A DNA stretch of 64,000 nt from Lycium barbarum (GCF_019175385.1 NC_083339.1:78326307-78390306); one strand, 5' to 3'. Positions 12,282 to 24,317 are shown, numbered from the stretch's first letter. Numbers and translations are program-made. Notes: generated by a model not told the origin, from the sequence alone.

Positions 12282-13159
12282 GTTCAGAAAAAATCTCATA
12301 ACTCTTGATCCAGATGTCGTGTGAGGGCCCACGACATATTGGAATATCTACAACTTGCATTCTTGGTGTTTTTCAAAATTCCAAACTTATAATATCATTT
12401 TGGCCCCTCCAAGTCCGATCATCTGAAAATGTTTCCTTAAATCGTCCTTTTGGAGGGCTTAATCCCATTTTTGGCTTAAGGGTCCTTCTTAGGACATGCT
12501 CAGCTTTCCATGTATTACTCATATATCTCTTCATATGTCCTTTATAAAACTCCAGTGTGTGGGTCCCACTTAGCTTACTGGAACGAGGGCTTTTCATCAA
12601 GTGTCATATGAACTAATTCACCCCATATGGTCTCCAAATGTCATATATAGGTTATTATTACATTCTTATCATATAACCTTCATCCCAAAATCGGGCCTCA
12701 AAATTTCTCAGCGCATTCGCTGTGTTGGCCCTTGGCCTTCTGCCCGTTCGCACAGACCATTTTCCTGGTCTGCCAGCCCAACTTGTAACGTCCATATCTC
12801 CTTATCCCGATGTCCTATTGAGGAGAGGTTCGTTGCATTGGAAACTAGACTTCCCGAACTTCACTTTAGACTTTTGTTTCACTTCAAAACTCTTAATATA
12901 CTAAACATATTCTTTTTTCCATTTATACCAAAATTTTCGTACCAAACCTTGCCCAACTTTCCTTCAAAGCCTCGGAAGCTTAATCTCATTAGTTTACTGG
13001 TTTTCCAATCCTCTTATAACCTATTACGCGAACTCGGACTCTTATAATCATAACACAAGCACCTATGATCTTACATCTTCTCGACAATAACTCCGATATC
13101 TGCAATTGAATAGCTAACACCTAACGAATCTCAACGTACAGAAACTACGGGGTGTAACA
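12282..13159 (-). repeat. LTR D (minus), right part with LTR terminus
   Basis: It continues LTR D after the CCTTC duplication and ends GGGGTGTAACA, the reverse complement of the LTR start TGTTACACCCC. Near 12710-12770 it holds a CpG-rich U3 block like that of LTR E. Confidence 0.85.
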
Positions 13160-16100
13160 ACAATCAACATAAAAGACACCATACCGGGAACTCACGGCCA
13201 ACGTATACATATAAACATAAACACTGAGGATAACAGCGTGAGCCAATTTTGCCGCCACATATATATATTGTACAACACGATACACGCTGACGAGGCTGCA
13301 TAATATCACGACTACATATCACTGGCTACAGACCTGTATGGAGTGGAAACTGTAGAAATGACAAGACAAGGCCCTGCCGTACCCATATATGTACGTAGCC
13401 GAATAGCATACCAAAAGGGGTGTAGCTCCGGATCAATGGAGCGTACTGACTGCTGCTGAAGAGAGGTCCTACTGCTGCGAATCGTCTGACTGGCTACCTG
13501 GTCCTGCGGCCATAAACGCAGCGCCCACAAGAAGGGACGTCAGTACGAATAATGTACCACGTATGTGAGGATTGAATAGTAACATAGTAAGGGATGTAAA
13601 GTATGAATAATAACAGAATGAAAATATAGCGCATATCGTGAGATAAAAGAGTAACCTGTACATGTGAGTGCCTCTTAGGGAGGATGCCATGCATGCTTAA
13701 CTTTCTTTGAAAAACATTTCTTGTTCATGTATACGGAAAATAGAACATATCGTGTTGCCGAGGCGTCGGCTCCGATCCATTTACCCACATATGTCCCGCG
13801 TCCGGGCATCCCGCGTTCGGGATGATATCATGTCATATAATACCAACTGATCAGGTGGATACGCGTCTATAGCGCTTTGGCCCTCTTTCCCATATTCATA
13901 TACATGTATCATGTTCATGTATCATGTACATATATCATGTTCATGTATCATATACGTATATCATATAAGCAGCATGCAGGAGAGCCCAAGGAAAGTTATG
14001 GCTCTATCAGAGTGACGTAAGGTCGGTAACCTCCGATTATATTATGGAATAATCATCATCGCTTTGTCTCACCTTGAAGGAACAATTTATCATAAGGTAA
14101 GACTATCAATGAAGAATAACATCAAGAGAAAACATAGAATAAGATCATAAATCTCATAAGGCGTCAATTCATATACTTTGGAATCTTAAAAAAACTGAGT
14201 CATTCAATGAATAAAATCGAGGGTCAAGAAATGGTTCATCATTCTCATATTCACATAGAAACCAAGGGCTTGGAACACTTGAACATCAAATCATCGTTAT
14301 CAGTGTAACCACAAAATCATCATCATCATAACATGATAGAAAATGTTCCCATCTTTGATATCACCATCATCGTTGTGAAAACATGTTCATCGTTGTTATC
14401 GTAAGAGCCCGCATAATCATAGACCTTTGGTTTGGAAAATATGGGCAGTTTGGAAAGACATTTATTGACCATCAGGAAAGGAGTCATGTCTTTGGAATCA
14501 TAAGCTTTTAACTTTTGAAAACAAGAAAGATATGGAAACATTTATGAAGTCGTAACATAGGAATCATGCCTTTGAAAGAAAGGGACAAGCCTTAACATAC
14601 CTGTTCAACCTCCTATTGGCTACGCTTATGCGTCTAAGCTCGAAAGTCTACATTTAAGAGGATTTACACTAACGTTAGCCTCTTCATCGCACACTTGTTC
14701 CAAGTTTCAAGTCAAAATGTTTTATATTCTGTCGAAAATCGGGCAGCATCTCCCCTGTTTATAATGCCCAGCCCGAATTCTCAATTCAACAACCAACACA
14801 ACAATAACACTACCAAAACCAATAACATCATTTACCATATCAAATTATTCCATAAAACAGCCGACACGTTGTTTTCCAACTTCCATAACTAAACAACTCA
14901 CTATACAACCATTTAACCGTTCTATCTTTGTAAATAAGCCAGTATCAATATAAATAGGAAGAGATCCATACCATTCTCCTGTTAATATTTTTGTATCTTC
15001 ACTTTTCTACCCTAAGTTTAGGCCACAACACACCGCTATATGATTCTGCAACAATAACTATACGCTATCCGGACCGAAATTTGGAAATTATACCTAGTTT
15101 GGGCTAAAAATGTCGGTGTGGGAAGGTTGGGGAATTTTATAGAGAAGTTGGGATGTTTTTAGGTGTGTTTGGTTGAAAATAGGGGGCCTCCCCCTTTTAT
15201 AGAATGGTCCAGGTTCTGCCTGGACTGACTTATTTTTCCTTCAGCACGTTCGCGCGGGCTATATTTTTCTGACTGCACCTTCGTTCAGTAAAAAGATCAT
15301 AACCCTTGATCCAGATGTCTTGTGAGGGCCCACGACCTTTGGTTGGAAAGCTAATTCAATTATCTAAAATTTTAATTCTTGGTTGTTTTCCAAATTCCAA
15401 ACTTATAATATCGTTTTGGCCCCTCCAAGTCAGATCATCCGAAAATGTTTCCTTAAATCGTCCTTTTGGAGGGCCTATGCCCATATTTGGCTTAAGGGTC
15501 CTTCTTAGGACTTGCTCAACTTTCCATGTACTACTCATATATCCCTTCATATGTCCTTTATAAAACTCCGGTATGTGGGCCCCACTTAGCATGCAGCAAC
15601 GAGGGCTTCCATTAAGCAACGTACGAACTGCTTTACACCATATGGTCTCCAAATGTCATATGTATACTATTATTATTACACTCTTATAATATAACCTTCA
15701 TCCCGAACATGTTCCTCGAAATTGCTCAGCTCGTTCACACCTTGTGGTGGCGCGTTCACTCTATGTTGGCCCTTGGCCTTCTGCGCGTTCGCGCCATTCC
15801 TTGGCGCGTTCGCGCAGACCATTTTCCTGGTCTGCTAGCCCGGCTTGTAACGTCCATATCTCCTTACCCCGATGTCCTATTGAGGAGTTGTTTGTTGCGT
15901 TGGAAACTACACTTCCCGAACTTCACTTTAGACTTTTGTTTCACTTCAAAACTCTTAATATACTAAAACATATTCTTTCTTCCATTTAGACCAAAATTTT
16001 TGTACCAAACCTTGCCCAACTTTCCTTCAAAGCCTCGGAAGCTTAATCGCCTTAGTTTACTGGTTTTCCAATCCTCCTATAACCTGTTACGCAAACTCAA

Positions 16101-16222
16101 ACTCTTATAATCGTAACACGAGCACCTATGATCTTGCATCTTCTCGACAATAACTTTGATATATGCAATTGAATAGCTAATACCTAACAAATCACAACGT
16201 ACAGAAACTACGGGGTGTAACA
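13160..16222 (-). repeat. LTR E (minus), same family as D
   Basis: It ends CTACGGGGTGTAACA at 16222. The left terminus TGTCACGAC is missing: the segment begins abruptly after LTR D, so the first tens of bases are absent, or D inserted into E. It contains the CGCCC/GGACG stem-loop (13522-13539), the second mid-LTR stem (about 14004-14037, one arm decayed), the CTCACCTT hairpin (about 14067-14104), the TATA box (TTTTATA at 15195-15201) and the GGCGCGTTCGCGC block (15720-15830). Confidence 0.85.
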
Positions 16223-16424
16223 GCTCCTTCTTGTAAGGTCGGGCAGAGGAGAGTAGTTTCTCCTTCAGCCAAGGTATGAATCCCTTCTTATCCTTGTAGA
16301 AGAGGTCATAAGGGTGATATTAGTATGTTTATCGTATGGGGCTCACAGGACAGTGATCGGAAGCCATGAGTTCAAGTCATAGTAATTGTATAAACAGGTT
16401 ATGGACTGTTTTCTTCTTATAATT
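16223..16424. other. Unassigned 202 bp between LTR E and element F
   Basis: No LTR terminus, open frame or repeat is recognised. It may be older flanking DNA or a fragment of another LTR. Confidence 0.4.
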
Positions 16425-16841
16425 TGTTACACGTCGAAAATTTTCACGACATTTGCATTGTGAGTAAACTAACGTAAGCTTGGAGAGGTCAGGGAACCCT
16501 TACAAGGTTAAGGAATACTCTTAATGAGTGTTATGCAAGTGTCTAAAGGTTTTGAGATAAAGCAAATCGAAGAAAATAAGTTTGTCAAAAATTTGGCACA
16601 AATTTTGGGTAAACTTTAGAAAAGTATATCTTTTATTATATGAGGAGCCTAAAATGAAGTTCATGAAGTCTAGTTTCTTACACAATAAACCGCTCGCCGA
16701 TATGACATCGCCGTAGAGGGTTATGGATGTTACAAGTTAGGCTGGCAGAGAAGAGACGCATAGCTACAGTGCGTGAACGCGCCAGCTACGATGCGCCAGC
16801 TACGATGCGAAAGCTACAGTGCGCGAAATTTTAGGTCGGTG

Positions 16842-16848
16842 TATAAAA
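16842..16848 (+). promoter_or_regulatory. TATA box of the element F 5' LTR
   Basis: TATAAAAGGACCC, repeated at 32531-32537 in the 3' LTR, lies about 420 bp from the LTR start. Confidence 0.7.
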
Positions 16849-18013
16849 GGACCCTTTTGGTCATTTTTTTGGCCAATCTTCCAATTCTAGACCCTTCCAC
16901 AACATACATGAATATTCCTACAAGTGTCTATGAAAATTTTGGTCATTTGTATTTCATTTTTAACATAACCCCAAGTCCTAGAAAGCCCTAGAAACCTCTC
17001 CAAATGCATTCCAACATATTTCCAAGCCTAGACCAAGGATCAAAGTGAAGATTAAAGTGGTTAAGGTTTCCAAGTGAGGTCCACACTTGTCTCCTCTTCT
17101 TGAAGATGTTTGGGTGAGTAATTTTAACGTGGAGTAACCATGGAATTGAAGTGTTATTGAATTTTGAGGTAAGATTTCATCGTAGTTTCATGTTTATGAG
17201 TTTGTTTGGTAATTTAGTTAAGATTTGAGAGAAAAAGTTCAAATATGCATTTGATGATATTTTGAGTTGTGAATAAACTAGAGTTATAATTATTAGCATG
17301 TTTTAAGCATAATCTTGTTATGAGGGATAATAATGATGTTAAGGAATTTTCGTATACAAGTGTATGAGGGGTTGTATAGAGTTGTTGTTATGGATTGATT
17401 ATGAAAAGAAATTTTGGGATTGAGTTGGGTATAGTTTGAATGTAATCTTTTGATTATGGAATTGTTGATGTTTTATTGTGCTTTGGGAGTTGTTTCGAAG
17501 ATTGGAGGAGGTAGAAGATTTAAAGGAAATGTTGTCCGATTTCCTTTAGCTTACCAATTAATCTAATTTGACCTTGTAAGCATTTAAACGACTTAAACTT
17601 CGTCTGAATCATCTTAAATGTAGATTTACAAGCTCAGAAGGATAAGCTTCGAGTAGTTGAGGAGACCCAAAAGGTATGTTAAGGCTAAATCCCTTTCCTT
17701 CTAAAGGCATGATTCTTTCCTACAAACCTATAAATGTTTTCCATAACATTCTTATTTCCAAAAGCTAGACATTCATGACTCTTAGAGTTTCTTATGATGC
17801 TAAAGATAAGTATGTTCCAAGGTGATAATGACGATGATGATGATTCCATTTTTGGAGATTCCAAAGCTTATGGTATTAATGCTATTATGAGATTATTGAG
17901 CTTATTCCATGATTTTCTTAATTCCATTCATTATTGTTGATCTCACCCTATAATAATTGTTCCTTCAATGTGAGATATAGCAATGATGATTTTTCCATGG
18001 TATAAATCGGAGG

Positions 18014-18018
18014 CTACC
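18014..18018. repeat. Target-site duplication of element G, left copy
   Basis: CTACC immediately before the G terminus TGTCACGAC. Confidence 0.93.
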
Positions 18019-18889
18019 TGTCACGACCCAACCCCGTAGGTCGTGACTAGTGCCCGTGCTGGACACCCAAACGTACCCAATAACTCAAATCAGCATACAA
18101 GCAGAATATTTAAATATAAAAATCAATTGGCGCTGCTAGATATCGTAGATGAACAGATATGGCACGTGGAAGCCGATAAGGCCATCACAGATCGTAACAA
18201 TCCAAAACATATACAGAACCCACATGTATGTCTACAGACCTCTACAGAACATAACAGAATCATAAGACGGGACAGGGCCCCGTCGTACCCCTGAATAATA
18301 TACATATATACAATAGTAGAAGACTGTACCAAAATATAGGCTCTGGATAAAAGAGCGCTCCAAAATAGCAGAATAAGATCCTAAGCGTGCGGATCAGCAA
18401 ACCTGTCGTCTGTACCTGCGCGGCATGAAAACGCAGCCCCCGAAGAAAGGGGGTCAGTACGGAATGTGTACCGAGTATGTAAAGCATGGAATACAGAAAA
18501 TAAAACCATAACTGGGGAAATAGTACAGAAATAAATATATAATCCAAAATTTCCAAGGCGCTATTTCCAGATCACAAATCGTGTATACAGATTTCGGATG
18601 TCAGATAATGCGGGCCCGAAATATTGGGTCATATAAGCCGGAGTCACGTGTCAAAAGAAGTACAGACCCAGAATGTTAAAATGTTTATTTTTCAGACACG
18701 GATCTTGTATACCGTCATCATAGGTCAGAGGAGATATAGCAAGTGATTAGCTTACCAACATATCAGAGTCATGCATAGGGCACAGGAACGTGGTCGCCAC
18801 TCCTGCCTTTGGCGTCACCACATATCATATCTCAGAAGATTTCATATCTCCGAACATCTCCGTCACATAACACATCATATCATAACCAC

Positions 18890-19100
18890 GGTAACCCCGG
18901 GGACATAACACACGCCGGGGAACCGGACACATCATACTTCGTATCATATACACGGTAACCGGGGACGGACATATACCACAGTACCCCGGAACCGGACACA
19001 TCATACTTCGGAATTCATGTATGGAACCCGGCGCCTGACAAGGGACTCGGCGACCCATCCGCACGATACATACCGGCCCGGGATCCGGTGAAAGGGATCA
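18890..19100 (-). repeat. CG-rich mini-palindrome cluster in the G LTR
   Basis: Short palindromes and repeats such as CACGGTAACCCCGGGGACA, GCCGGGGAACCGGACACATC and GGTAACCGGGGACGGACA follow each other. This looks like a differently worded counterpart of the hairpin trains in the TGTTACACC-class LTRs. The sister copy is at about 25283-25493. Confidence 0.6.
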
Positions 19101-19207
19101 TAGCACATGCACGAGCAGAATACTGAGTAACTAAATGCACATAAATCGAGACTCGATAGAATGATCGAACGTGCCATCAGAATGTTCATAGCAGGTTATT
19201 TAAACAG

Positions 19208-19571
19208 AATGCTTATATCAGAACATTTATGTCAAAATACTTGTGTCGAAATACTCATATCAGAATACTTATGTCAAATTACTCGTATCGGAGTTAGTAT
19301 GTGAAAGTTACGGACATTTCAAAGCAAATCCATACGACAGATCAATTCGAAGGAATCGAACGGTAGTTATAATGTACGTATACCTTTTGGATAGCACGAT
19401 AGATTGTGTCGAAACAAAACCTCTGGAATTATTTTTGCATATCAAAATATATTATAAGACTCATCCTAATAATCAGATGTACTATCAGAACATTCGTAAC
19501 AAATTACTCAAACAAAATACTCGTATCCGCATACTTATGTCGGAATGCTTATGTCGAAGTACTTATATCAA
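19208..19571 (-). repeat. Degenerate 15-bp tandem repeats in the G LTR
   Basis: Two runs (19208-19292 and 19501-19571) repeat a unit close to ATACTTATGTCAGA, about six and five times. The sister LTR holds the same runs at about 25601-25685 and 25894-25964. Confidence 0.75.
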
Positions 19572-21756
19572 AAAGGGCACATCGTGTGTCAAATCGTAAT
19601 GATGTAGTCGGGCAGGATCATGGTAAGCGTATGTCGGATATCATAATGAGTTACGGGAAAATAATCCTTCTTGGGTCGTTTTCATATTCCAAAATAGTTT
19701 ACAAGGCTCAAGGGAATCATTAAAACAATTTTCCTCTAGTAGTTAGAAAGATAGTTGAAACGTTTCATTTTATACTGTTCGAAAATAAGGCAACCGTACA
19801 ACAAGAGGCAACGCGGGAATAGTGGGAAACTGACTGCAACACAAAATTTCATACTTTTACAGAGAGTCAATAAAGTATTTAGAATAAGTATCATTAGTAG
19901 TCAAGATGTTTCCTTTTAAAATCGCTTGAAGTCAAGTTACAAATTGCAATAAGGGTGGAATCGGAAATAGTGGGCCCACCTCGGGCCAACCGAGGTGGCC
20001 AAGACAAATTATGTGTAAGAAACTTTATGGAGTCGCTTATGAGGGTTTTAAGGTAATCGGTTTTTGTTTACACAAGTTCTAGGTATTTCGAAAATTTTCC
20101 TAGCCAATTGCAACATAATTAGTTCAATTCCACTGAATGGAAAAAGGGGCAAATTTAGTCGCGGATTCCGAAGAGTAGAGTAGTCCCCGAGGTCCAAATT
20201 CAAACCTAATACATCTAGGACATGCCAAGAGAAGGAAAGGTGGAGCTTTACATACCTTTCTTGACTTTTTACGCTCGCCAAACCTCAAACCTCGTTTCGT
20301 CCGAAACCTACAAATGGTCACATTTACCAAATGTTACTATAAGGCTTTTGGCATCCAATCTTTAATTAGTACTTGTCTACCGAAATTTCGGCAGCACCTC
20401 CCCTATAAATACGACACCCCGAGAATTCAACTCGGCCAAAATAATTCAACAACAACCCAACAACAACACCAGCAACAACAACAACCACAATAAATTACAA
20501 TATGTCACAACTAAACTTCTTTCCAACATAATGCAATAGCTTTCATTCCGACTTCGCATTATCAATACCAACATGATCATATTCATTACTAATCAAGATC
20601 ATTACAATATAATTCGGAAACATTTCATATCATTTCCACAATATATTCACAAGATATACAAAATATACAACTTTCCACCAAAGCCATAATTCATTCAAAA
20701 CTTCTAATCTTAACATACTTATTCACAACATGTTTCCATCTTCTAATTTTCATCAACAACCATCCCAACCTGCACCTTAACAATTTCATTTCCATAATAT
20801 CATAAAATTATACTAAGATGACCTATCCTTCTACATTCCATTTCTATACCAACTTAAACCATTTAACCATCATTTGCATTATAATGATCACAACAACACA
20901 ACTAACATATTAAACAAAATTAATTCATTTCCATTTCAACTTCCACATACCACACGGCCATACCCTATATTTCCAACTTCAACCAATTTCATTCAACTTT
21001 CATTTCCAATACAAATTCCACCATAACCACAACTAGATTACAACATGAAATTCAACTCACATTGTCTATACATTAACACACACACACGACCACATATTCA
21101 TATGCATACCCACTTTGCAAACTTTCATATTTCTATGATTTCTACTCATTTCCACATATTACAACATAAACAAACGTTCATAACATAAAAAGGGAGATGA
21201 AATCTTACCTTTCTTCACAACTTCTCCCCTTAACTAAGGTTGGGAGTTTATTCCAAAGAGTGATTATCTCCTTCCAACAATCATACCATGTTGAAGAGGG
21301 CCTTCAAATTAGTGGAAATACATGAAGAAATAATTTTTTTAGACAAGATTTATGATCTTCCTTTTTCTCCTTCTTTGGCCGAAATTGGGGTGGTCTTTTT
21401 GTTCTTCAAGTTTCTTGAATTTTCTATGAGTTGAAGACTTAGTCATCTTTTATAAATTGGTCAAATGAATAAATTATAAATGGGCTTGGGCCATTCATCT
21501 TATGGTCGGCCACCCTATGCTCTTGGGCCTCTCCTTCTAATTTTTTTTTTGAGCCCAATTGCTTATGAGCCACATTTTATAATTCACGAAACTAATTTCC
21601 GAAATTTCAATTTTTCGCTTAGCCTCCCTCGATATTTCCGCGTCAATATTTTTCATACACAAGACATATATTGAATAAAAATCAAATATAGCCTTATTGC
21701 TTACAAATCAAATTTATTTCGAATTTTCCGAGTATGCAAACATACGGGATATAACA

Positions 21757-21770
21757 TCCTCCCCCCCTTT
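21757..21770 (-). promoter_or_regulatory. Polypurine tract of element G
   Basis: TCCTCCCCCCCTTT on the plus strand, a purine run on the element strand, directly abuts the LTR. Confidence 0.9.
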
Positions 21771-21772
21771 AG

Positions 21773-21792
21773 AACATTCGTCCTCGAATGTT
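21773..21792 (-). other. Conserved inverted repeat next to the polypurine tract (element G)
   Basis: Perfect AACATTCG/CGAATGTT arms, in the same place as in A, F, I, M and P. Confidence 0.88.
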
Positions 21793-22328
21793 CAACTAAC
21801 CTTATGGGGTCTCATGATATTTCGGGGAGGTCTTTGCCCTCCCTTCAGAGTGTTCCAAATGTTACAATTACTATTCCCCTTTACGTACTTGCTTCCTTTT
21901 TATTCCCGAACATCGTTGTACTAGAATTTTTCCAGCCTTAGCTAGTGGTGGAACTGGTATCATTCTACTTTGTAATATCTGTACCACGTCTTTCGCTTGT
22001 CTCCTAAATTTCGTTCAGTCAATGTCTTCTGTATATCGCAACACTGACTACCGGGGCCCACCTGCCGATCGATACAGTCATAAATGGGGTGTCATATACA
22101 TACATATACATTTACTACCATTTCGCTTACAAATCATTCCCCAAACGCTTATTCAACTTACTCTCATCTCAAAGTTACGTTGCTCGGTCCTCTTTCCCGT
22201 CTGCCTATTCTACCTTAATATACCCGACCTCTCTAGGGTTTCTAGTCGCTCCGCATATTCTAATTTCCTTTGGATCATCCTAACTCCCTATTTGGCTCTT
22301 ATATCTACATTTATGAAAATTTCAGTAC
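21793..22328 (-). other. Non-coding internal segment of element G
   Basis: No recognisable protein domain. It lies between the 5S-derived segment and the conserved inverted repeat, where other family members carry pol. Short open frames here are not convincing. Confidence 0.6.
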
Positions 22329-22433
22329 ACTTCCCAGGGGGTCACCCATCCCAGAATTTCTCTGGCTCTAGCACGCTTAACCCCGGAACTTTAGTGAATT
22401 TTGCTACATTAGTGCTGATATAATCGCGTTCAC
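22329..22433 (-). pseudogene. 5S rRNA-derived segment inside element G
   Basis: Read on the minus strand it aligns by eye with most of plant 5S rRNA (about 105 of 120 nt). The start region has CAGCACTAATG. The A-box region (22364-22381, GTTAAGCGTGCTAGAGCC) follows, and the final part (22329-22351, GATGGGTGACCCCCTGGGAAG) differs from the usual plant sequence at about one base. The internal-promoter regions for RNA polymerase III are better kept than the central stretch. It lies in the same orientation as gag. It is not a normal 5S gene because the last 15 or so bases and much of the middle are lost or altered. Confidence 0.85.
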
Positions 22434-22569
22434 TACCCCGCACGAGCTTTGTCACCTAGTTTGAGGCAGGTCGGGGTCCTAACAATTTTTGGAAGGTTCT
22501 CGTAGCGGGTCCCACTCCGATACAGAGAGGGCCCTTTATTTTCCTGATGATGTAACTACTACGTTAGCC

Positions 22570-22717
22570 TTTTTGATTTTCAACATTCACTTTTTATCTG
22601 CGTATACAATTACTTTAGACAGTTCTATCGATTTTGGCCTTATCTCCGTTTTACTAGCAATCGGGGAAAAAATATATGATAAAGCAGAATCTGGATCAAC
22701 CAATGCATATATATATT
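22570..22717 (-). pseudogene. Retropepsin remnant of element G
   Basis: Shortly after the gag frame a shifted frame reads YALVDPDSALSYIF, then SPIASKTEIRPKSIEL, matching the protease start of sister elements (YALIDPGSTFSYI). The active-site Asp is kept, but the usual Gly two residues on is Asp and the frame stops after about 40 residues. The rest of pol is absent. Confidence 0.7.
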
Positions 22718-23302
22718 TCAGAAAAAGATTGACAGTATACCTGTAACCATGTCTGGTGACGCCTCTGGGTCTTGTCGGTGAGCCAAAGCATATACGCGGT
22801 TCGAAGGACCGCTGAAACTGGGAGCTCCGCCACGACCTCTGCCGCGGCCCGCTGGTGTCGACATACCCTGCCCCGTAGGGCGTATGGCTGTAGAAGGGAA
22901 AGATGAGCCAGCAGCCGAACCAGTGAGCTGGGCTGAACCACCTGGACCGCCCCTATACGGACACTCCCTCATCGTATGGCCTTGACGGCCACAAGTAAAA
23001 CAGGCGCCAGTGGCACGATGACAATCACCAGGGTGACGCCTCCTACAATGAGGACACCGAGGTATGGATGGCCCCATCTGACTGAAACTCCCATTTACTC
23101 GCGAACTCGAAGCCATGGAGTTCTGGCCTGCTCCTGAGTACCCTGGGCTATCAAATCTCCGGCCTGTAAACTGTGGAGGTGCGCTCTGTGCCGGCTGGGA
23201 AGACTGTCTGCTAGCCTGCTGCTGCTGTTGCTGCTGGGGCTGCCTACCCCGAAAGTCCCCAGAATACCCAGCTGATCTGGCCCTCTTGGGCCGTCTCCGA
23301 TC
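22718..23302 (-). CDS. gag: gag C-terminal part of element G: nucleocapsid with zinc knuckle
   Basis: This is the continuation, in the same frame, of gag beyond the TAG at 23303-23305. It begins with a basic linker (RRRPKRARSAGYSGDFRG), then a Gln-rich stretch (QPQQQQQQ). A cysteine pair (CPHCRRRHPGDC) precedes a CX2CX4HX4C zinc knuckle (CFTCGRQGHTMREC), the RNA-binding motif of nucleocapsid. A Gly/Arg-rich stretch (GRGRGRGG) leads into the pre-protease linker (RVYALAHRQDPEASPD). If the stop were read through or were recent, the frame would give a gag of nearly 500 residues. An internal methionine at 23116 is unlikely to be a genuine start. Confidence 0.8.
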   Translation of the reverse strand, partial: DRRRPKRARSAGYSGDFRGRQPQQQQQQQASRQSSQPAQSAPPQFTGRRFDSPGYSGAGQNSMASSSRVNGSFSQMGPSIPRCPHCRRRHPGDCHRATGACFTCGRQGHTMRECPYRGGPGGSAQLTGSAAGSSFPSTAIRPTGQGMSTPAGRGRGRGGAPSFSGPSNRVYALAHRQDPEASPDMVTGILSIFF

Positions 23303-24208
23303 CTAGCTCCTATCGGGCTGCTGTCCCCTATGCCGGTCCTCCATACCTTGGGCGTGTGCCTGTATACGGGCAATATCCATACCGGACTGAGCGGCCAACA
23401 CCAAACAACTGTAGACCAAATAATCGTCCAGTCCCACGATATACCGATGCATCCTATCAGTCATAATAGCTACCATAGCAGGTGCATACCTAGCCAATGA
23501 GTCAAACTCCAAGCTATACTCCCGGACACTCCTACCATTCTGTCTCAATAGCAAAAATCTGTCGGCCCTAGCCCACCGTAGCTTCGGAGGCAAAAAATGG
23601 CTAAGAAAAGCCTCAGAAAACTCATCCCAGACTGCTGGGGGAGCGCCGTCGCCTCTGGCCAACTCCCAAGACTCGTACCAATTAGCTGCTACATCATACA
23701 ATCGGTACGAAGCCAACTCGACTGACTCTGTCGCAGAAGCCTTAACCAAGTATAACGTGCGCCGCATCTTCCTGATAAACTCCTCGGGATCCTCCTCGGG
23801 CTTTGTCCCGAAGAACTCTGGAGGACCACAGGTCAGGAACTCACGAGCTCTCGAACTATCACGTCTGTCTGCCCGATTCCCTCTCAATCCGTGGCCCTGA
23901 ACCTGTCCCGCCACAAGTCTGGTCAGCAACTGGACCGCCTCTCTCATAGCCTGATCCTCAGTCCCTGGCCGTGGGGCTGGAGGCTCAGGTACTGGAATCT
24001 CGGGAGATGGCGGTGGAGCCGCCCCCCGATCTGCAGCTGCTGCTGCTCCAATCTCCTCTAAGTGTGGCGGTGTAGAAGAGCCCTCTGTCTGGGGCAAAAT
24101 CTCAGGAGCAATATGTGCATAGGCCCTGGTAGTCCTCTGGGCCCGACTAGTCTCTCCCACAGCTGCTGACTTGGCCTTTTGGGCCGCTGTCGCCTTTTTT
24201 GGAGGCAT
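23303..24208 (-). CDS. gag: gag N-terminal part of element G (301 aa): retrotransposon capsid
   Basis: The start MPPKKATAAQKAK is supported by the matching starts of sister gags (MPMKRKATAAQKGK in F, MPVKRKVTAAQKGK in M). A Pro/Ala-rich, poorly conserved region covers roughly residues 30-95. The capsid-like retrotransposon gag domain covers about 120-280, with landmarks EFFGTKPEEDPEEFI, WYESWELARG, FLPPKLRWARADRF and REYSLEFDSLARYAP. It ends at a TAG shortly after the capsid; the same frame continues into the zinc knuckle. The protein would assemble virus-like particles. In a gag-only element, reverse transcription and integration must be supplied by a relative. This is the best-preserved gag in the window. 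Confidence 0.9.
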   Translation of the reverse strand: MPPKKATAAQKAKSAAVGETSRAQRTTRAYAHIAPEILPQTEGSSTPPHLEEIGAAAAADRGAAPPPSPEIPVPEPPAPRPGTEDQAMREAVQLLTRLVAGQVQGHGLRGNRADRRDSSRAREFLTCGPPEFFGTKPEEDPEEFIRKMRRTLYLVKASATESVELASYRLYDVAANWYESWELARGDGAPPAVWDEFSEAFLSHFLPPKLRWARADRFLLLRQNGRSVREYSLEFDSLARYAPAMVAIMTDRMHRYIVGLDDYLVYSCLVLAAQSGMDIARIQAHAQGMEDRHRGQQPDRS

Positions 24209-24317
24209 AACTGCAATTATAACATTTCGTTAGGGAGGAGTCATCCTGATAACACAGCTCTATCGCACGATCTAAGACAGAAAGAAGGGTAGTATCCTAA
24301 ATGCCCTGTAGCCTCCT

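Larger units (their letters stand above)
16425..18018 (+). repeat. 5' LTR of element F, left part
   Basis: It starts TGTTACACGTCG and matches the 3' LTR start at 32097. It carries repeated AGCTACRRTGCG words (16755-16830), a TATA box (16842-16848) and the first arm of the second mid-LTR stem (ATCGGAG at 18006-18012). It is interrupted at 18019 by element G. Confidence 0.9.
18019..21756 (-). repeat. 3' LTR of element G
   Basis: In plus-strand order it starts TGTCACGACCC and ends CGGGATATAACA. It contains a CCCCC/GGGGG stem-loop (18437-18453), direct repeats of GGAACCGGACACATCATAC (near 18916 and 18998), short tandem repeats (19208-19292, 19501-19571), a CAACAACAACA tract (about 20450) and a TATA box (TTTTATA at 21448-21454). 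Confidence 0.95.

Noticed and set aside
15306..15652. Open frames on both strands in LTR E, also seen in LTR D
   Set aside because: The pair is conserved only because D and E are copies of one LTR; no protein domain and no codon signature.
16223..16424. Possible host exon or promoter between LTR E and element F
   Set aside because: Too short, no open frame or splice pattern convincing by eye.
18043..18556. Frames repeated identically near 24436-24949
   Set aside because: They lie in the two LTRs of element G, so the repetition is expected.
22329..22433. Functional 5S rRNA gene
   Set aside because: The central region is altered and the 3' end is missing, and it sits inside a retrotransposon; treated as 5S-derived.
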